The notes: generated from the letters alone by a model not told the origin. 64,000 bases of DNA from CALOCN01 sp942491735 (GCA_942491735.1 CALOCN010000014.1:3224001-3288000); one strand, 5' to 3'; counted from the first letter of the stretch, positions 55,067 to 64,000 are shown. Program-made: numbers and translations.

Positions 55067-55879
55067 CTACCAGGACAGCCAGGGCGTGGCGAGGTGGTCC
55101 GTCACCGCCTTGCGCCACTGCCCGGGCGACGCCCCCATCGCCCGGGAAAAGACCCGGGTAAAGTGGCTCTGGTCGGAGAATCCACTCTGGGCCGAGATCC
55201 ATGCGAGATCCAGGTCCGGGTCCGCGAGCAATCGCCAAGCCTGATCCAGTCGGCGTCTTCGGGTGAAGACGCTGACCGAGCAACCAAAGTACTCGGCGAA
55301 GGCGCGGGACAGATGGACACGGTGGACCCCCGCCGACCGGGCCAGGGAGGCCACCGGGATGCTTCCGGGAAGCTCCGCCGTAATCCGTGCCCGGACCTCC
55401 AGGAGCCACGCGGGGGCGGCTTCCGGGAGTTTGCGTCCGGACCGACGGGTCACGGCGAGGAGTTCATCCACCGCTTCCTCGGCTCGGAGCGGCGGCGGTG
55501 ACGGCGTTTCCAGGATACTCCCGAGCCTGGTGGCGACCGAGTGTAGATTGGCGAGGCTTCTGAACTCCTCGGTCTGGAACAACCGAGCAACCTGGGCCGG
55601 CTCGCCGGGGCCCACGGCATGAGCAATCAACACCCGGGCTCCCGTGTCCCCCACCCGGATCTCGTGCTCGGCCCCGGGCGGTGAGAGTCGGAGCCCCCCT
55701 GGAACCAGGCGGTGATGGCAACCGTTGGCCCGTTGTCGTAGTTCCCCTTCCATGACCAGGCACAGGTGCGGTGCGTCATGCCCGTGGCCGGTCACCCGGG
55801 TGCCGGGCGGCATCCAACAATCCACCATACGCAGTCGTCTGGTGTGAAGCGTCCGATAGCGGACGTGTGAGCCGTCCAA
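55067..55879 (-). CDS. AraC family transcriptional regulator
   Basis: 270 aa. An N-terminal cupin-like sensor (GHGHDAPHLCLVMEGELRQ with PPGAEHEIRV) and a C-terminal double helix-turn-helix (about 165-265; IPVASLARSAGVHRVHLSRAF and the signature ISAQSGFSDQSHFTRVFSR). TTG 55877-55879 is preferred because it lies 17 bp after the methyltransferase stop and keeps the first cupin strand; ATG 55828 is the alternative. It is downstream of and probably cotranscribed with the methyltransferase, which may be its target. Confidence 0.85.
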   Translation of the reverse strand: MDGSHVRYRTLHTRRLRMVDCWMPPGTRVTGHGHDAPHLCLVMEGELRQRANGCHHRLVPGGLRLSPPGAEHEIRVGDTGARVLIAHAVGPGEPAQVARLFQTEEFRSLANLHSVATRLGSILETPSPPPLRAEEAVDELLAVTRRSGRKLPEAAPAWLLEVRARITAELPGSIPVASLARSAGVHRVHLSRAFAEYFGCSVSVFTRRRRLDQAWRLLADPDLDLAWISAQSGFSDQSHFTRVFSRAMGASPGQWRKAVTDHLATPWLSW

Positions 55880-55896
55880 CCCTGGCCGAACCGAAC

Positions 55897-56694
55897 TCAA
55901 AGAACCGTTCCCTTCACCGCCCAGGCACGGGCCTTCAAGGCAATGGACCCGTCCGAGTGGCGCGGGAGCGTTGCCTCCAACTCCGCGGCCAGATCGTTCT
56001 GGTGTTCCCTGGGCAAGGACGCTAAGTAGGAAGGAGCGGGGCCCGTTCCGCCGAGAAACGGTGTCCAGTAGTCCTGGAAGTCGGCAAACACGGTTGCACA
56101 CTCGATCGGTTCACAACGCACGTCGTCAAGTCGTGCCTCGCGAAAAAGATCCCCAAGTGACTCGGGATTGCAGAGCGGGAACCGGATGCTCTCATCGAGT
56201 TCCCGCGCCTTGGGATCCAACCCGACCGCGATGTCCCAGAACCTCCGCAGAAATTCCATGCCTTGCGCATAGTCCCACACGCAGGCGGAGATCGTGCCTC
56301 CCGGAACGGCCAGGCCCTGCATTTCCTTCACCGCCGCGCCGGGGTTCGGAAAGAAGTTGAGAGCGAACAGCGAGGTGACCGCGCCATACCCCCGGGGATG
56401 AGGCGGCAGGGCACCGACCCCCGCCACGACGAACGACACGTGCGCGTCCTGATTGTGCTCCCGGGCAAACGCAACGAATGGATCCGCGGGGTCGCACGCC
56501 ATCACCGAACCGGGGTTCCCGTGTGCCTTGATCGCCTCGGTGAGAGCGCCGGTCCCACACCCCACATCCAGCCAATGCTGATCCGACGGTGCATCCAGCC
56601 AGGAAACGAACTTCGGCGCCAGCCGACGACTCCACCGCCCCATGAAGTCCTCATAGGTCGACCCGGCAGCCCACTTGTCCCTTGTATCGGTCAT
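55897..56694 (-). CDS. SAM-dependent class I methyltransferase
   Basis: 265 aa. Motif I is HWLDVGCGTGALTEAI (about 40-55), with the acidic end of the second strand in VMACDPAD and motif II-like TSLFALNFFPNPGAAVKEM. The N-terminal YEDFMGRWSR and C-terminal region match the generic Methyltransf_11 group; substrate unknown. ATG 56692-56694 follows AGGAGG. It precedes an AraC regulator by 17 bp. Confidence 0.87.
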   Translation of the reverse strand: MTDTRDKWAAGSTYEDFMGRWSRRLAPKFVSWLDAPSDQHWLDVGCGTGALTEAIKAHGNPGSVMACDPADPFVAFAREHNQDAHVSFVVAGVGALPPHPRGYGAVTSLFALNFFPNPGAAVKEMQGLAVPGGTISACVWDYAQGMEFLRRFWDIAVGLDPKARELDESIRFPLCNPESLGDLFREARLDDVRCEPIECATVFADFQDYWTPFLGGTGPAPSYLASLPREHQNDLAAELEATLPRHSDGSIALKARAWAVKGTVL

Positions 56695-56892
56695 CGCTCC
56701 TCCTATCCCTCCGCCCCAGCGGCCTCAAGCAGCCTGAACCCGGGTGAACCCGGCTTGCCCATTCGCAACCACGATCCTAGCGGGGTCAAGTCGAACTGCC
56801 CATCCCCGTCCTCGATGCAGAGACCATGGACGCCCCAGGTGACCCCGCGGTTCCTTCTTGTTCCGGTTTCGCCCCCAAACTATGCTCTGGCC

Positions 56893-57483
56893 ATGGCACC
56901 CCACGATGCGAAGCCTACGCCTACGTCCGGAGACGTTACGAGACTCCTGGATTCGGTGCGGCGCGGGGATACGGGGGCCTTCAATGCCCTGCTCCCCATC
57001 GTCTACGCGGAACTTCGCACCCTGGCCCGCCGCCAACTGCGTGGGCAACGGCAGGGCACGCTCAACACGACGGCGGTGGTTCACGAGGCGTACCTCAAGC
57101 TCCTCGGTAGCAGTAGCCTGCAGGCGGAGAATCGTCGCCACTTCTTTTCCATCGCGGCCCGGGCGATGAGACAGATCCTGATCGACCATGCCCGAATGCA
57201 TCTGGCCCAGAAGCGCGGTGCCGGGGCGGAGCACGTCGATGTGGACAGCCGGGTCGTGCAGATCGAGGATCAGGCGAGGGACCTCATCGATCTGGACCGG
57301 GCCATGGAGAGCCTCCATGGAATCGATGAACGGCTCAGCAGCGTCGTGGAGCTGCGCTACTTCGGGGGGCTCTCGGTCGAGGAGACAGCGGATCTGCTGG
57401 ACGTTTCTCCGCGGACGATCAAGCGCGACTGGAGGCGGGCACGCGCCTTCCTGTATACCCAGTTGCACGGGGACGCGGTATGA
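56893..57483 (+). CDS. ECF-type RNA polymerase sigma factor, TIGR02999-like
   Basis: 196 aa. Region 2 (about 15-95; PIVYAELRTLARRQLRGQRQ, TTAVVHEAYLKLLG, ARAMRQILIDHAR) and region 4 (about 140-190; GGLSVEETADLLDVSPRTIKRDW) are clear. This group is typical of Planctomycetota, Acidobacteriota and relatives and is often encoded next to a Ser/Thr kinase, as here. ATG 56893 was chosen; the frame stays open far upstream but without other support. It overlaps the kinase start by ATGA. A weak TTGTTC-17-TATGCT lies upstream (56859-56887), implying almost no leader. Confidence 0.92.
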   Translation: MAPHDAKPTPTSGDVTRLLDSVRRGDTGAFNALLPIVYAELRTLARRQLRGQRQGTLNTTAVVHEAYLKLLGSSSLQAENRRHFFSIAARAMRQILIDHARMHLAQKRGAGAEHVDVDSRVVQIEDQARDLIDLDRAMESLHGIDERLSSVVELRYFGGLSVEETADLLDVSPRTIKRDWRRARAFLYTQLHGDAV

Positions 57484-60371
57484 GTCAGGAAGGACAGCCC
57501 GTGGATCGCCGGATGTGGCGACGCATCCGGACGGTCTTCGATGAAGCGGTGGAACTCCCCGAGGCAGAGCGTGCCGGCTTCGTGTCGAAGGAATGCGCCG
57601 GCGACCCGGATCTGGCAACCTGGGTCCTGACCATGCTCGAAGCCGAGTCCCGTGCAGCGGATTTCCTCGATGGGTCCGTCGACGCGTTCTCCGCTCTCAT
57701 CCTTGATGAAGATCCCGATGGCACCGAGGAGGGCCTGCCCCCTGGAACGGAGATCCCCCCCTACCGGGTGGTTCGCGAGATCGGTCGTGGTGGCATGGGG
57801 CGCGTGTACCTCGCCGAGCGAGCCGACGGGCAGTTCGAGCAGCGGGTTGCCCTCAAGCTGGTTCAACACGCCCTCGGGGCACGGGCCATCCAGGAACGCT
57901 TTCTCCAGGAGCGACAGATCCTGGCCGGCCTGCAGCACCCCAACATCGCCAGACTGATCGACGGGGGGATGACCCCGGATGGCCGGCCCTTCTTTGCCAT
58001 GGAGTACATCGAGGGCCGCACGATCACCCGGTATGTCGAGGAAGAGGGATCCGGCCAGGCCGACCGGATCCGGCTGATGCTGGACGTGTGCCACGCCGTG
58101 GCCTATGCCCAACAACGGCTGGTAGTTCATCGCGATCTCAAGCCCGGGAACATCCTGGTCTCCAACGAGGGACAGGTGAAACTGCTCGACTTCGGGATCG
58201 CGAAGCTCCTGGTAACGACGGACAACGAGGCGATGACCCTCCCCGGAAGTCGCCCCCTCACCCCCGAGTACGCCGCACCGGAACAGGTGAGCGGGGGCGG
58301 TATCACCACGGCGACGGATGTCTACGCCCTGGGATGCATCCTGTTCGAGGTGCTTACCGGGGCGAGGCTGAAGGCGGATGGGCGGGAGCCAAGGGCCACA
58401 CCGGGGCTACCCCAGGACCTCGCCAACATCGTCGCCATGGCCACACAAGAGGAAGCCGAGCGTCGCTACCCCACCGCCGCGGCGATGGGGATGGATCTCA
58501 CACGCTATCTGGACGGGCACCCGGTAGCGGCGCGCGCGCCGTCACTCGCCTATCGCACGGCGAAGTTTGTCCGCCGCAATGCCATGGGGGTCAGCGCCCT
58601 GGCAGCGGTCCTCGTCCTCCTCGTCGGGGGGATCCTCACCACGACCTGGCAGGCAAGACGGGCAGAGCGACAAGCCGTCAGGGCCGAGCAGGTGACCCGC
58701 TTCCTGGTCGGGTTGTTCCGTGAGGCCGACCCGGATCAGGCCCAGGGGGAAGATGCCACGGCGAGCGTCCTTCTGGACCGGGGCATCACACGCGTGGAGT
58801 CCGAGCTGCCGGACGAACCGGAACTTCGGGCCGACATGTACCGCATATTGGGAGAGATCCAGACGAAGCGCGGCGCCTACCAGAGTGCCGAGCAGATGTA
58901 TCGGCACGCCCATTCCCTGAACCGCGCAACGCGAGGAGACAGGCACCCACGCACGATCACCTGTCTGCTGGATATCGGGAACGCTCTCTACTATCAGTCA
59001 CGCTATGCCGAGGCCGAGTCGGTGTTCACCCTGGCCGGCACCGGCGCATCTTTGGGGCCGGAGACCCACGCGAGGGCGCTGGGGAATCTCGCCTCGGCCA
59101 AGAATCAACTGGGAAAATTCGAGGAGGCGGAATCACTCTATATCCGCACCATCGAGATCGACACGAAGCTCCATGGTCGCAACCATCTCGAGGTCGCCAC
59201 GGATCTCAGCAACTATGCCAGATTCCTCGATGAGGCCAGCCGCTATGCGGAAGCCGAGTCGTTGTACCAGGAAGTGCTGACGATCCGGCGGACCCATCTT
59301 GCCGAACCCCACACCGACCTGGCCCTCGCCTACCACAACCTCGCCTTCACCCAGGAGAACCTGGGGGAGGAAGCCGAAGCCGAGCGGAACATGCGAACCG
59401 CGGTCGAGATGCGGCGCCTGCTCTACGGAGGGGATCACCCCCGCCTTGCCGCCAGCCTTCGCACCCTGGCTTCAATGATCCGCAGTCACGGGAACCTGGA
59501 GGCGTCGGAGGCGATCTTCCGGGAGGCCCTGGCCATGAGTCGCGCCACCCTCGGGGAGGTCCACCATGATGTTGCCCTCTGCTTCAACGAACTGGGCGTT
59601 GTGGCCTTCATGCAGGGGGATCTCCGTCAAGCGCGCGAGCAGTTCGGCCGGGCCCTCGACATCTTCAAGCAGCTGTTGCCCGAAGACCACCCCACCGTCC
59701 TTGTCATCCAGGGAAGCCTGGGCCGGGTCGCCTTCGAAACAGGCGATCTCGACCAGGCGGAACGGGTCTACACGGAGTTTCTGGCGACAACGCGCCGGAA
59801 ACATGGGGAGGCACACCCACGAACCGCGGACGCCCTGATTGCCATGGCGATGATCCACGGGGAACGCGAGCGCTGGCAGCAATCGCTGGACCTTTGCCTC
59901 CAGGCGCTGGAGGTCTACCGGGGTGTACATGAGGGCCCCCATCGAGATGTGGCCATGTCGGAGACCTACGTCGCCCGCGCCCTGGGCGAGCTGGGCGAGG
60001 TGGCGCAGGCCGAGGGGTTGCTGCGTGAAGCGCTCGCGTTCTATGAGGCGGAAGTGACTCCGGATCACCCGCGTCGGGTGGACGCCGAGGTGCGTTTGGG
60101 CCGGGTGCTGCTCCAGGCCGGCCGGCCCGGTGAGGCGCTCCCCCTCCTGGAGAGGGCCGAGCCGATCCGATTCGAGGCCTACGGGGACCGGGACGGCCGC
60201 ACCGCTGAGGTCATGGGTCTGCGAGGCAGTGCCCTGCGCCGACTGGGTCGGGCGGACGAGGCCAGGTTCGTGCTCGACGAGGCGATTCGGATCTCCCTCG
60301 AGGCACGAGGCCCCCAGGATCTGAGTGGGCGTCGCGCCACGGCGGAGCGCGCGCTAATCCCTTACCCCTGA
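57480..60371 (+). CDS. Ser/Thr protein kinase with C-terminal TPR array
   Basis: 963 aa. A short N-terminal part (1-90) resembles the helical segment found in sigma-linked kinases. The kinase domain (95-350) has IGRGGMGRVY, K126, HRDLKPGN (217-224), DFGIAKL and YAAPEQVSG. A membrane span (about 370-390) is followed by a TPR/Kinesin-light-chain-like array (about 400-940; repeated ALxNLAxxxxxxGxxxEAExLYxRAL units such as LGNLASAKNQLGKFEEAESL). It is coupled to the ECF sigma gene (ATGA). Probably the kinase acts on the sigma factor pathway, as proposed for such pairs. Confidence 0.94.
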   Translation: MSQEGQPVDRRMWRRIRTVFDEAVELPEAERAGFVSKECAGDPDLATWVLTMLEAESRAADFLDGSVDAFSALILDEDPDGTEEGLPPGTEIPPYRVVREIGRGGMGRVYLAERADGQFEQRVALKLVQHALGARAIQERFLQERQILAGLQHPNIARLIDGGMTPDGRPFFAMEYIEGRTITRYVEEEGSGQADRIRLMLDVCHAVAYAQQRLVVHRDLKPGNILVSNEGQVKLLDFGIAKLLVTTDNEAMTLPGSRPLTPEYAAPEQVSGGGITTATDVYALGCILFEVLTGARLKADGREPRATPGLPQDLANIVAMATQEEAERRYPTAAAMGMDLTRYLDGHPVAARAPSLAYRTAKFVRRNAMGVSALAAVLVLLVGGILTTTWQARRAERQAVRAEQVTRFLVGLFREADPDQAQGEDATASVLLDRGITRVESELPDEPELRADMYRILGEIQTKRGAYQSAEQMYRHAHSLNRATRGDRHPRTITCLLDIGNALYYQSRYAEAESVFTLAGTGASLGPETHARALGNLASAKNQLGKFEEAESLYIRTIEIDTKLHGRNHLEVATDLSNYARFLDEASRYAEAESLYQEVLTIRRTHLAEPHTDLALAYHNLAFTQENLGEEAEAERNMRTAVEMRRLLYGGDHPRLAASLRTLASMIRSHGNLEASEAIFREALAMSRATLGEVHHDVALCFNELGVVAFMQGDLRQAREQFGRALDIFKQLLPEDHPTVLVIQGSLGRVAFETGDLDQAERVYTEFLATTRRKHGEAHPRTADALIAMAMIHGERERWQQSLDLCLQALEVYRGVHEGPHRDVAMSETYVARALGELGEVAQAEGLLREALAFYEAEVTPDHPRRVDAEVRLGRVLLQAGRPGEALPLLERAEPIRFEAYGDRDGRTAEVMGLRGSALRRLGRADEARFVLDEAIRISLEARGPQDLSGRRATAERALIPYP

Positions 60372-60441
60372 ATCGACTAGCCCACCGGGTCGGCTGCCAC
60401 GCCACTTCAAGTGGCCCCTGGGTCCGCGATTTCCCGTAACT

Positions 60442-60461
60442 CAAGCAGACGAAGCTGCTTG
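60442..60461 (+). other. Hairpin before the glycine-rich lipoprotein gene
   Basis: CAAGCAG (60442-60448) and CTGCTTG (60455-60461) pair perfectly with a 6-nt loop, 19 nt before the ATG. It could be a leader hairpin or a short terminator for the kinase gene. Confidence 0.3.
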
Positions 60462-60480
60462 GACCAAACGGGAGATCGCC

Positions 60481-62742
60481 ATGCACACCCAGATCCGCGG
60501 ACACCTCATCTTTACCTCTCTCGCCTTGGTGCTTTCCGGTGTCGGGTGCGACTCCTCGCTCTCGACCCCGGAACCCCTGCAACCGGCCACCGGCGACCGT
60601 GTCGTGGCGGGCGTGGTCCGAGCCAACGGCCGCCCGCTGGCGGATGTCCTGGTTCAGCTCGAGAGCTCACGGGAAGGCATGGTTCTGAGCGTCGCACGCC
60701 TTGTTGAGCGGTCGCGCAGAACCGGGATGGCGGGGGAAGGGACCCCGTCAACCCCCCCTCCCGATGACCGCCCGCGAACGACGACAACGGACCCCCGCGG
60801 CACTTTCTCTTTCGACCAGGTTGCGCCCGGAGACTATGTTGCGACGGCCGCCAGCAGGGATCACCTGGGGGCAACGGCAGACATCAGGGTATTCGCATCC
60901 GCCGCGGAAACCACGCTGGTCGATCTGGATCTCACCCCCACCGGCACCTTCACCGGCCAGGTCACCGTGAGCGGATCCGCCGAACCCGGTTCCATCGTCT
61001 ATCTCCCCGGCACATCCCATGTCGCGATCACGGGCAGTGCAGGGGACTTCGCCCTGACCCACGTGCCGATCGGTTCCTACATGGTGACCGCGACTCGCCA
61101 CGGCTGGATGAACGGTCTCGCGCCAGGCACCCTGAGCATCGCGGGACAGAACGTAGGCATCGGAGTCATCGATCTCGTTCCCGACAACAATCTGGCACCC
61201 GAAGTGTCACTCATACCTCCGGCCTCGGCCCCGGCGCAGAACATCTGGTCCCCCACCCCGTTCGACGCGCTGGTCACCGACGTCGACGGAACCGTGGTGT
61301 CGTTCGAATGGGATTTCGACGACGACGGGACCATCGACTACTCGCACCCGGGAAGTCCGACGACCTCCCATCAGTTCGCTACCGCGGGCGTCTACTCGTC
61401 CAAGCTTCGAGTGACCGACAACGACGGGGCCATCACCGTCGTCGCCCAGCCGGTAACCGTCATCGACGGCTACTACGTATCGACGACCGGATCCGACACC
61501 AACTGGGGCGGTCGGAGCGCGCCGTTCCTGACCATTGGTCGGGCGATCACCCAGGCAGGAATCGACGGCGTGTCGGTGTTGGTCGCCCAGGGGACGTATG
61601 CGGCCCTCAATGTCGAGTCCAATGTGGATGTCACCGGCGGCTACGAGGAAACGGGGTGGACGGTGGTCGGCGTGAGCACGATCAACCTCCCCGTTCCCCA
61701 GACCGCCACCGCCTTCTCGGTCGCCAACGCCACGATCCGGAACTTCAACGTCCTGGCAGCACCGGGACTGGTCGGGGGAGCGACAGGTAAACCATCCGTC
61801 GCCCTGAGGTGCAGCAGTTCCGGATCGAGTCTGGTATTCGAGAACTGCTCGTTCGTGGCGCAGGGAGGATCCGGTTCATTCACCAACGGGGCCAACGGCA
61901 ATCCGGGAACACCCGGAGGCGTCGGGTCTCCCGGCATCGTGAACACCGGTGGATGGGGAGGCGTCTACAACGGCGGCCAGGGCGGCTCGTCCTCCTGTGG
62001 CCAAACCGGCGGTGCGGGCCAGACGGGCTCCGGAGTGATCGGAGGTCCGGGTGGCGCCGGGGGCACGTATCCCAGCGGGATCGGCCAGAACGGGGGGAAC
62101 GGCCAGGGGGCTTCGGCCGGCGGTCACGGCCCCGCATCGAGCGGCTGGGGCATCGCGGTGGGGACGACCTGGACGGGGGTGGATGGAGGCAGCGGGACAG
62201 GGGGCTCATCCGGTAGCGGCGGCGGAGGTGGGGGCGCGGGAGCCGGGGCGTCCTGTTCCCTCCCGTTGTCCCATGGGGGGGGTGGCGGTGGTGGCGGCGG
62301 CGGAGGAGGCGGTGGCGAGGGTGGGTCGGGGGGGCACTCCGGCGGTGCATCGATCGCCGTCCTCCTCGTGGATGCGTCCCCAACCTTTACCAACTGCTCC
62401 TTCACTTCCGGCAACGGAGGAAACGGCTCCAATGGAGGCAACGGTGCGTTTGGTGGTGCCGGCAACGTCGGTGGTACCGGCGCCTTCGGTTCCGGGGGGG
62501 GAGCCAAGGGAGGCAACGGAGGGAGCGGCGCCACCGGTGGACCCGGCGGTGGCGGCGCTGGAGGGCCCGGAGGCCCCAGCGTGTGCATCTTCAAGGCAGG
62601 CTCTTCATCCCCCGCCATCACCAACCCGTCGTACACCGTCGGAAGTGGTGGAACCGGGGGGACCGGAGGGCATCTCGCCACCAACCAGTTCAACCGGGCA
62701 CCCAATGGACCCAACGGCGGCGCCCAGGCGATCTGGCCATGA
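60481..62742 (+). CDS. Lipoprotein with PKD domain and long glycine-rich repeat region
   Basis: 753 aa. The N-terminus ends VGC (about residue 23), a plausible lipobox. Two carboxypeptidase-regulatory-like beta domains (about 35-220) precede a PKD domain (about 240-330, FEWDFDDDGTIDYSHPGS). A beta-helix entry of DUF1565 type (YYVSTTGSDTNWGGRSAPF, about 331) is followed by a Gly/Ser/Asn-rich region (about 465-735) with long Gly runs encoded by GGN codons, including eight G in a row (62275-62282). Cys pairs are spaced through it. The makeup recalls PE_PGRS-like or ice-binding low-complexity surface proteins. It sits after the sigma/kinase pair. Confidence 0.8.
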   Translation: MHTQIRGHLIFTSLALVLSGVGCDSSLSTPEPLQPATGDRVVAGVVRANGRPLADVLVQLESSREGMVLSVARLVERSRRTGMAGEGTPSTPPPDDRPRTTTTDPRGTFSFDQVAPGDYVATAASRDHLGATADIRVFASAAETTLVDLDLTPTGTFTGQVTVSGSAEPGSIVYLPGTSHVAITGSAGDFALTHVPIGSYMVTATRHGWMNGLAPGTLSIAGQNVGIGVIDLVPDNNLAPEVSLIPPASAPAQNIWSPTPFDALVTDVDGTVVSFEWDFDDDGTIDYSHPGSPTTSHQFATAGVYSSKLRVTDNDGAITVVAQPVTVIDGYYVSTTGSDTNWGGRSAPFLTIGRAITQAGIDGVSVLVAQGTYAALNVESNVDVTGGYEETGWTVVGVSTINLPVPQTATAFSVANATIRNFNVLAAPGLVGGATGKPSVALRCSSSGSSLVFENCSFVAQGGSGSFTNGANGNPGTPGGVGSPGIVNTGGWGGVYNGGQGGSSSCGQTGGAGQTGSGVIGGPGGAGGTYPSGIGQNGGNGQGASAGGHGPASSGWGIAVGTTWTGVDGGSGTGGSSGSGGGGGGAGAGASCSLPLSHGGGGGGGGGGGGGGEGGSGGHSGGASIAVLLVDASPTFTNCSFTSGNGGNGSNGGNGAFGGAGNVGGTGAFGSGGGAKGGNGGSGATGGPGGGGAGGPGGPSVCIFKAGSSSPAITNPSYTVGSGGTGGTGGHLATNQFNRAPNGPNGGAQAIWP

Positions 62743-63329
62743 CGCGGCTCGCGGGTTGGAGCCTGTTGATACTCCTGACCCAGGCTCCCCTCGCCCACGC
62801 CGGAGCCCTCTGCGGAACCGTACGTGACGCGCAGACCCAGAGCCCGGTAGCCGCCGTCGGAGTCTTCGTTTTCGAATCGGGCGGCGGCTACACGGGCCTC
62901 TACGGCTCCACCGATACCGGAGGCTGGTACTGCATCGATCCGATCGAGCCCGGAACCTACGATCTGCAGGTCCGGGTGGACGATCACGAAACGCGGTGGA
63001 TCCTCGGCGTCGCGGTCTCGGGGACACAGACCGGCGTCGACCTTGTCGTACCGGCGAGCCCGATTCTCGCCGTTCCACGACCCAACCCGGCATCGCATCG
63101 GGTGAACCTCGAGTTCCGCCTCCCGGATGGCGGCTTGGCGCGCCTCGAGGTGTTCGATCTGCGAGGACGTCGGGTCTACGGCTGGGAGGGACGCGCGGCC
63201 CCGGGTGCTACTGCCGTTTCCTGGAACCTGCGGGATCGGACGGGCCAGCCGATCGCTTCCGGCATCTACCTGGTCCGCCTTCGTGCGGACCGGATGGCGG
63301 CAACGCGAAAACTGATCGTGGCCCGATAG
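62739..63329 (+). CDS. Secreted protein with carboxypeptidase-regulatory-like and FlgD-like domains
   Basis: 196 aa. A signal peptide (about 1-21, ending AHA) precedes a carboxypeptidase-regulatory-like beta domain (ALCGTVRDAQTQSPVAAV...GGWYCIDPIEPGTYDLQV, about 23-100). The C-terminal part is a short FlgD-like tail (PRPNPASHRVNLEF, VFDLRGRRVYGW, SGIYLVRLRA). ATG 62739 overlaps the lipoprotein stop as ATGA, so both are made together and may act together at the surface. Confidence 0.8.
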   Translation: MTRLAGWSLLILLTQAPLAHAGALCGTVRDAQTQSPVAAVGVFVFESGGGYTGLYGSTDTGGWYCIDPIEPGTYDLQVRVDDHETRWILGVAVSGTQTGVDLVVPASPILAVPRPNPASHRVNLEFRLPDGGLARLEVFDLRGRRVYGWEGRAAPGATAVSWNLRDRTGQPIASGIYLVRLRADRMAATRKLIVAR

Positions 63330-63374
63330 AAGTCACCGCTTGGAGCGTTCACCTCGCATAGCAAAGGAACCCCC

Positions 63375-64000
63375 ATGAGACCCAGCATCCCTGCCCTCCT
63401 GATCCTGCTACCCATCGGGATGTCGGCTGTCCCCATCGCCGAGGCGGTGACACCCTTCGTGCCTGCCCTGGTGGATTCCGTCGGCAACACCGGGGCCTAC
63501 TGTTCGGTGGCCATCGACGATCGCGGGGGGATCCATATCAGCTACTACGACAATACGAACTTCGATCTCAAGTATGCCCGTAGTTGGAATGGGGGATGGA
63601 CGACGGAAACAGTGGACGCCTCCGGGGCGGTGGGTGACTACACGTCCATTGCGGTGGACCGGGCAGGGCGCCCCCACATCAGCTATCACGCGGCCACGGG
63701 TTCCGCTCTCAAGTATGCGGTCAAGGTGGGAGGGGTGTGGCAGATCGAGACCGCCGACGCGACGGCGGGCAGCGGCTACTACTCCTCGATTGCCCTGGAT
63801 TCCCACGGCAGACCCTACATTGCACACTACAACAACGTGTCCAACGACCTCATCCTGTCCGAGAAGCCGGCCGCAAGCTGGATCAGCACCACGGTGGATG
63901 CTACGGGCAACGTGGGCGAGTGGCCCTCCCTGGCCCTGACCGCCCAGGACCGGCCGGTGGTGGGCTACTACTACCGGGACAACGGCACCCTGAAGGTCGC
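63375..64000 (+). CDS. Secreted repeat protein, C-terminus outside window
   Basis: About 208 codons visible and running off the window edge. A signal peptide is followed by at least four repeats of about 46-48 residues, each with SIAxDxxGxPHISY-like strands (SVAIDDRGGIHISYYD, SIAVDRAGRPHISYH, SIALDSHGRPYIAHY, SLALTAQDRPVVGYY) and a W...TVDA end. This is the pattern of a beta-propeller-type repeat protein. AAAGGA precedes ATG 63375. Not cut by stops; a real gene continuing past 64000. Confidence 0.8.
   Translation, partial: MRPSIPALLILLPIGMSAVPIAEAVTPFVPALVDSVGNTGAYCSVAIDDRGGIHISYYDNTNFDLKYARSWNGGWTTETVDASGAVGDYTSIAVDRAGRPHISYHAATGSALKYAVKVGGVWQIETADATAGSGYYSSIALDSHGRPYIAHYNNVSNDLILSEKPAASWISTTVDATGNVGEWPSLALTAQDRPVVGYYYRDNGTLKV

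Noticed and set aside
62000..62720. Possible CRISPR or tandem repeat array in the glycine-rich region
   Set aside because: The repetition comes from GGN codons in one open reading frame; there are no constant repeats with unique spacers.

Overview
The window is a high-GC, gene-dense bacterial chromosome segment with no sign of phage, plasmid, insertion sequence or CRISPR. Several secreted proteins end in FlgD-like/type IX-secretion-like C-terminal domains. There are three Hanks-type Ser/Thr kinases, a TIGR02999-type ECF sigma factor, a eukaryote-like (type 2) isoleucyl-tRNA synthetase and a monomeric isocitrate dehydrogenase. This mix points to an uncultured FCB-group lineage such as Candidatus Eisenbacteria, Krumholzibacteriota or Latescibacterota; that placement is inference from gene content only. 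Promoters that can be read are sigma-70-like (TTGACA-17-TATACT is the best one), and GTG/TTG starts are frequent.

Layout. 1-1650 (minus): two secreted proteins of unknown function, the second behind a strong promoter. 1844-10739 (minus): one long, tightly overlapping operon reading yggS, purine nucleoside phosphorylase, ileS, lspA, rluD, a STAS anti-anti-sigma protein, an RsbW-like kinase, ruvX, mltG and a small membrane protein whose stop codon lies inside a tRNA-Val. 10759-19634: a DJ-1/PfpI gene with a frameshift, a MutM-like glycosylase, a nickel superoxide dismutase with its own signal peptide, two multi-membrane-span proteins, a beta-lactamase-fold lipoprotein, a BtpA/PfkB pair and a two-domain VOC protein. 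19736-25294: tldD/pmbA, with a Tat signal on TldD only, and a secreted prolyl-oligopeptidase-like hydrolase.

25343-29792: an NAD-linked formate dehydrogenase made of a fused NuoE-NuoF-like subunit and a molybdenum catalytic subunit. The catalytic subunit is a selenoprotein: an in-frame UGA at 28062-28064 is followed by a bacterial SECIS-like hairpin at the same spacing as in E. coli fdhF. 29764-37474: a B12-binding radical SAM protein with a structured leader, a phytol/dolichol-kinase-like protein, a beta-helix surface protein, fumarase C, a flavodoxin-fold reductase and a secreted endonuclease I. 37633-46465: two lipoproteins, an aldehyde dehydrogenase, a pirin, a large PKD/cadherin surface protein, an ATP-grasp-like protein, a frameshifted miaA and a secreted protein.

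46476-64000: a signalling- and surface-rich stretch. It holds a kinase with an N-terminal membrane domain, monomeric IDH with a spermidine-synthase-like protein, a kinase with a beta-propeller sensor, a retropepsin-like protease, an AraC regulator with a methyltransferase, and finally an ECF sigma factor translationally coupled to a TPR kinase. The TPR kinase is followed by a glycine-rich lipoprotein, a FlgD-tailed protein and a truncated repeat protein. The strongest points are the Sec-containing formate dehydrogenase and the Ni-SOD whose signal-peptidase site would itself expose the nickel-binding N-terminal histidine.
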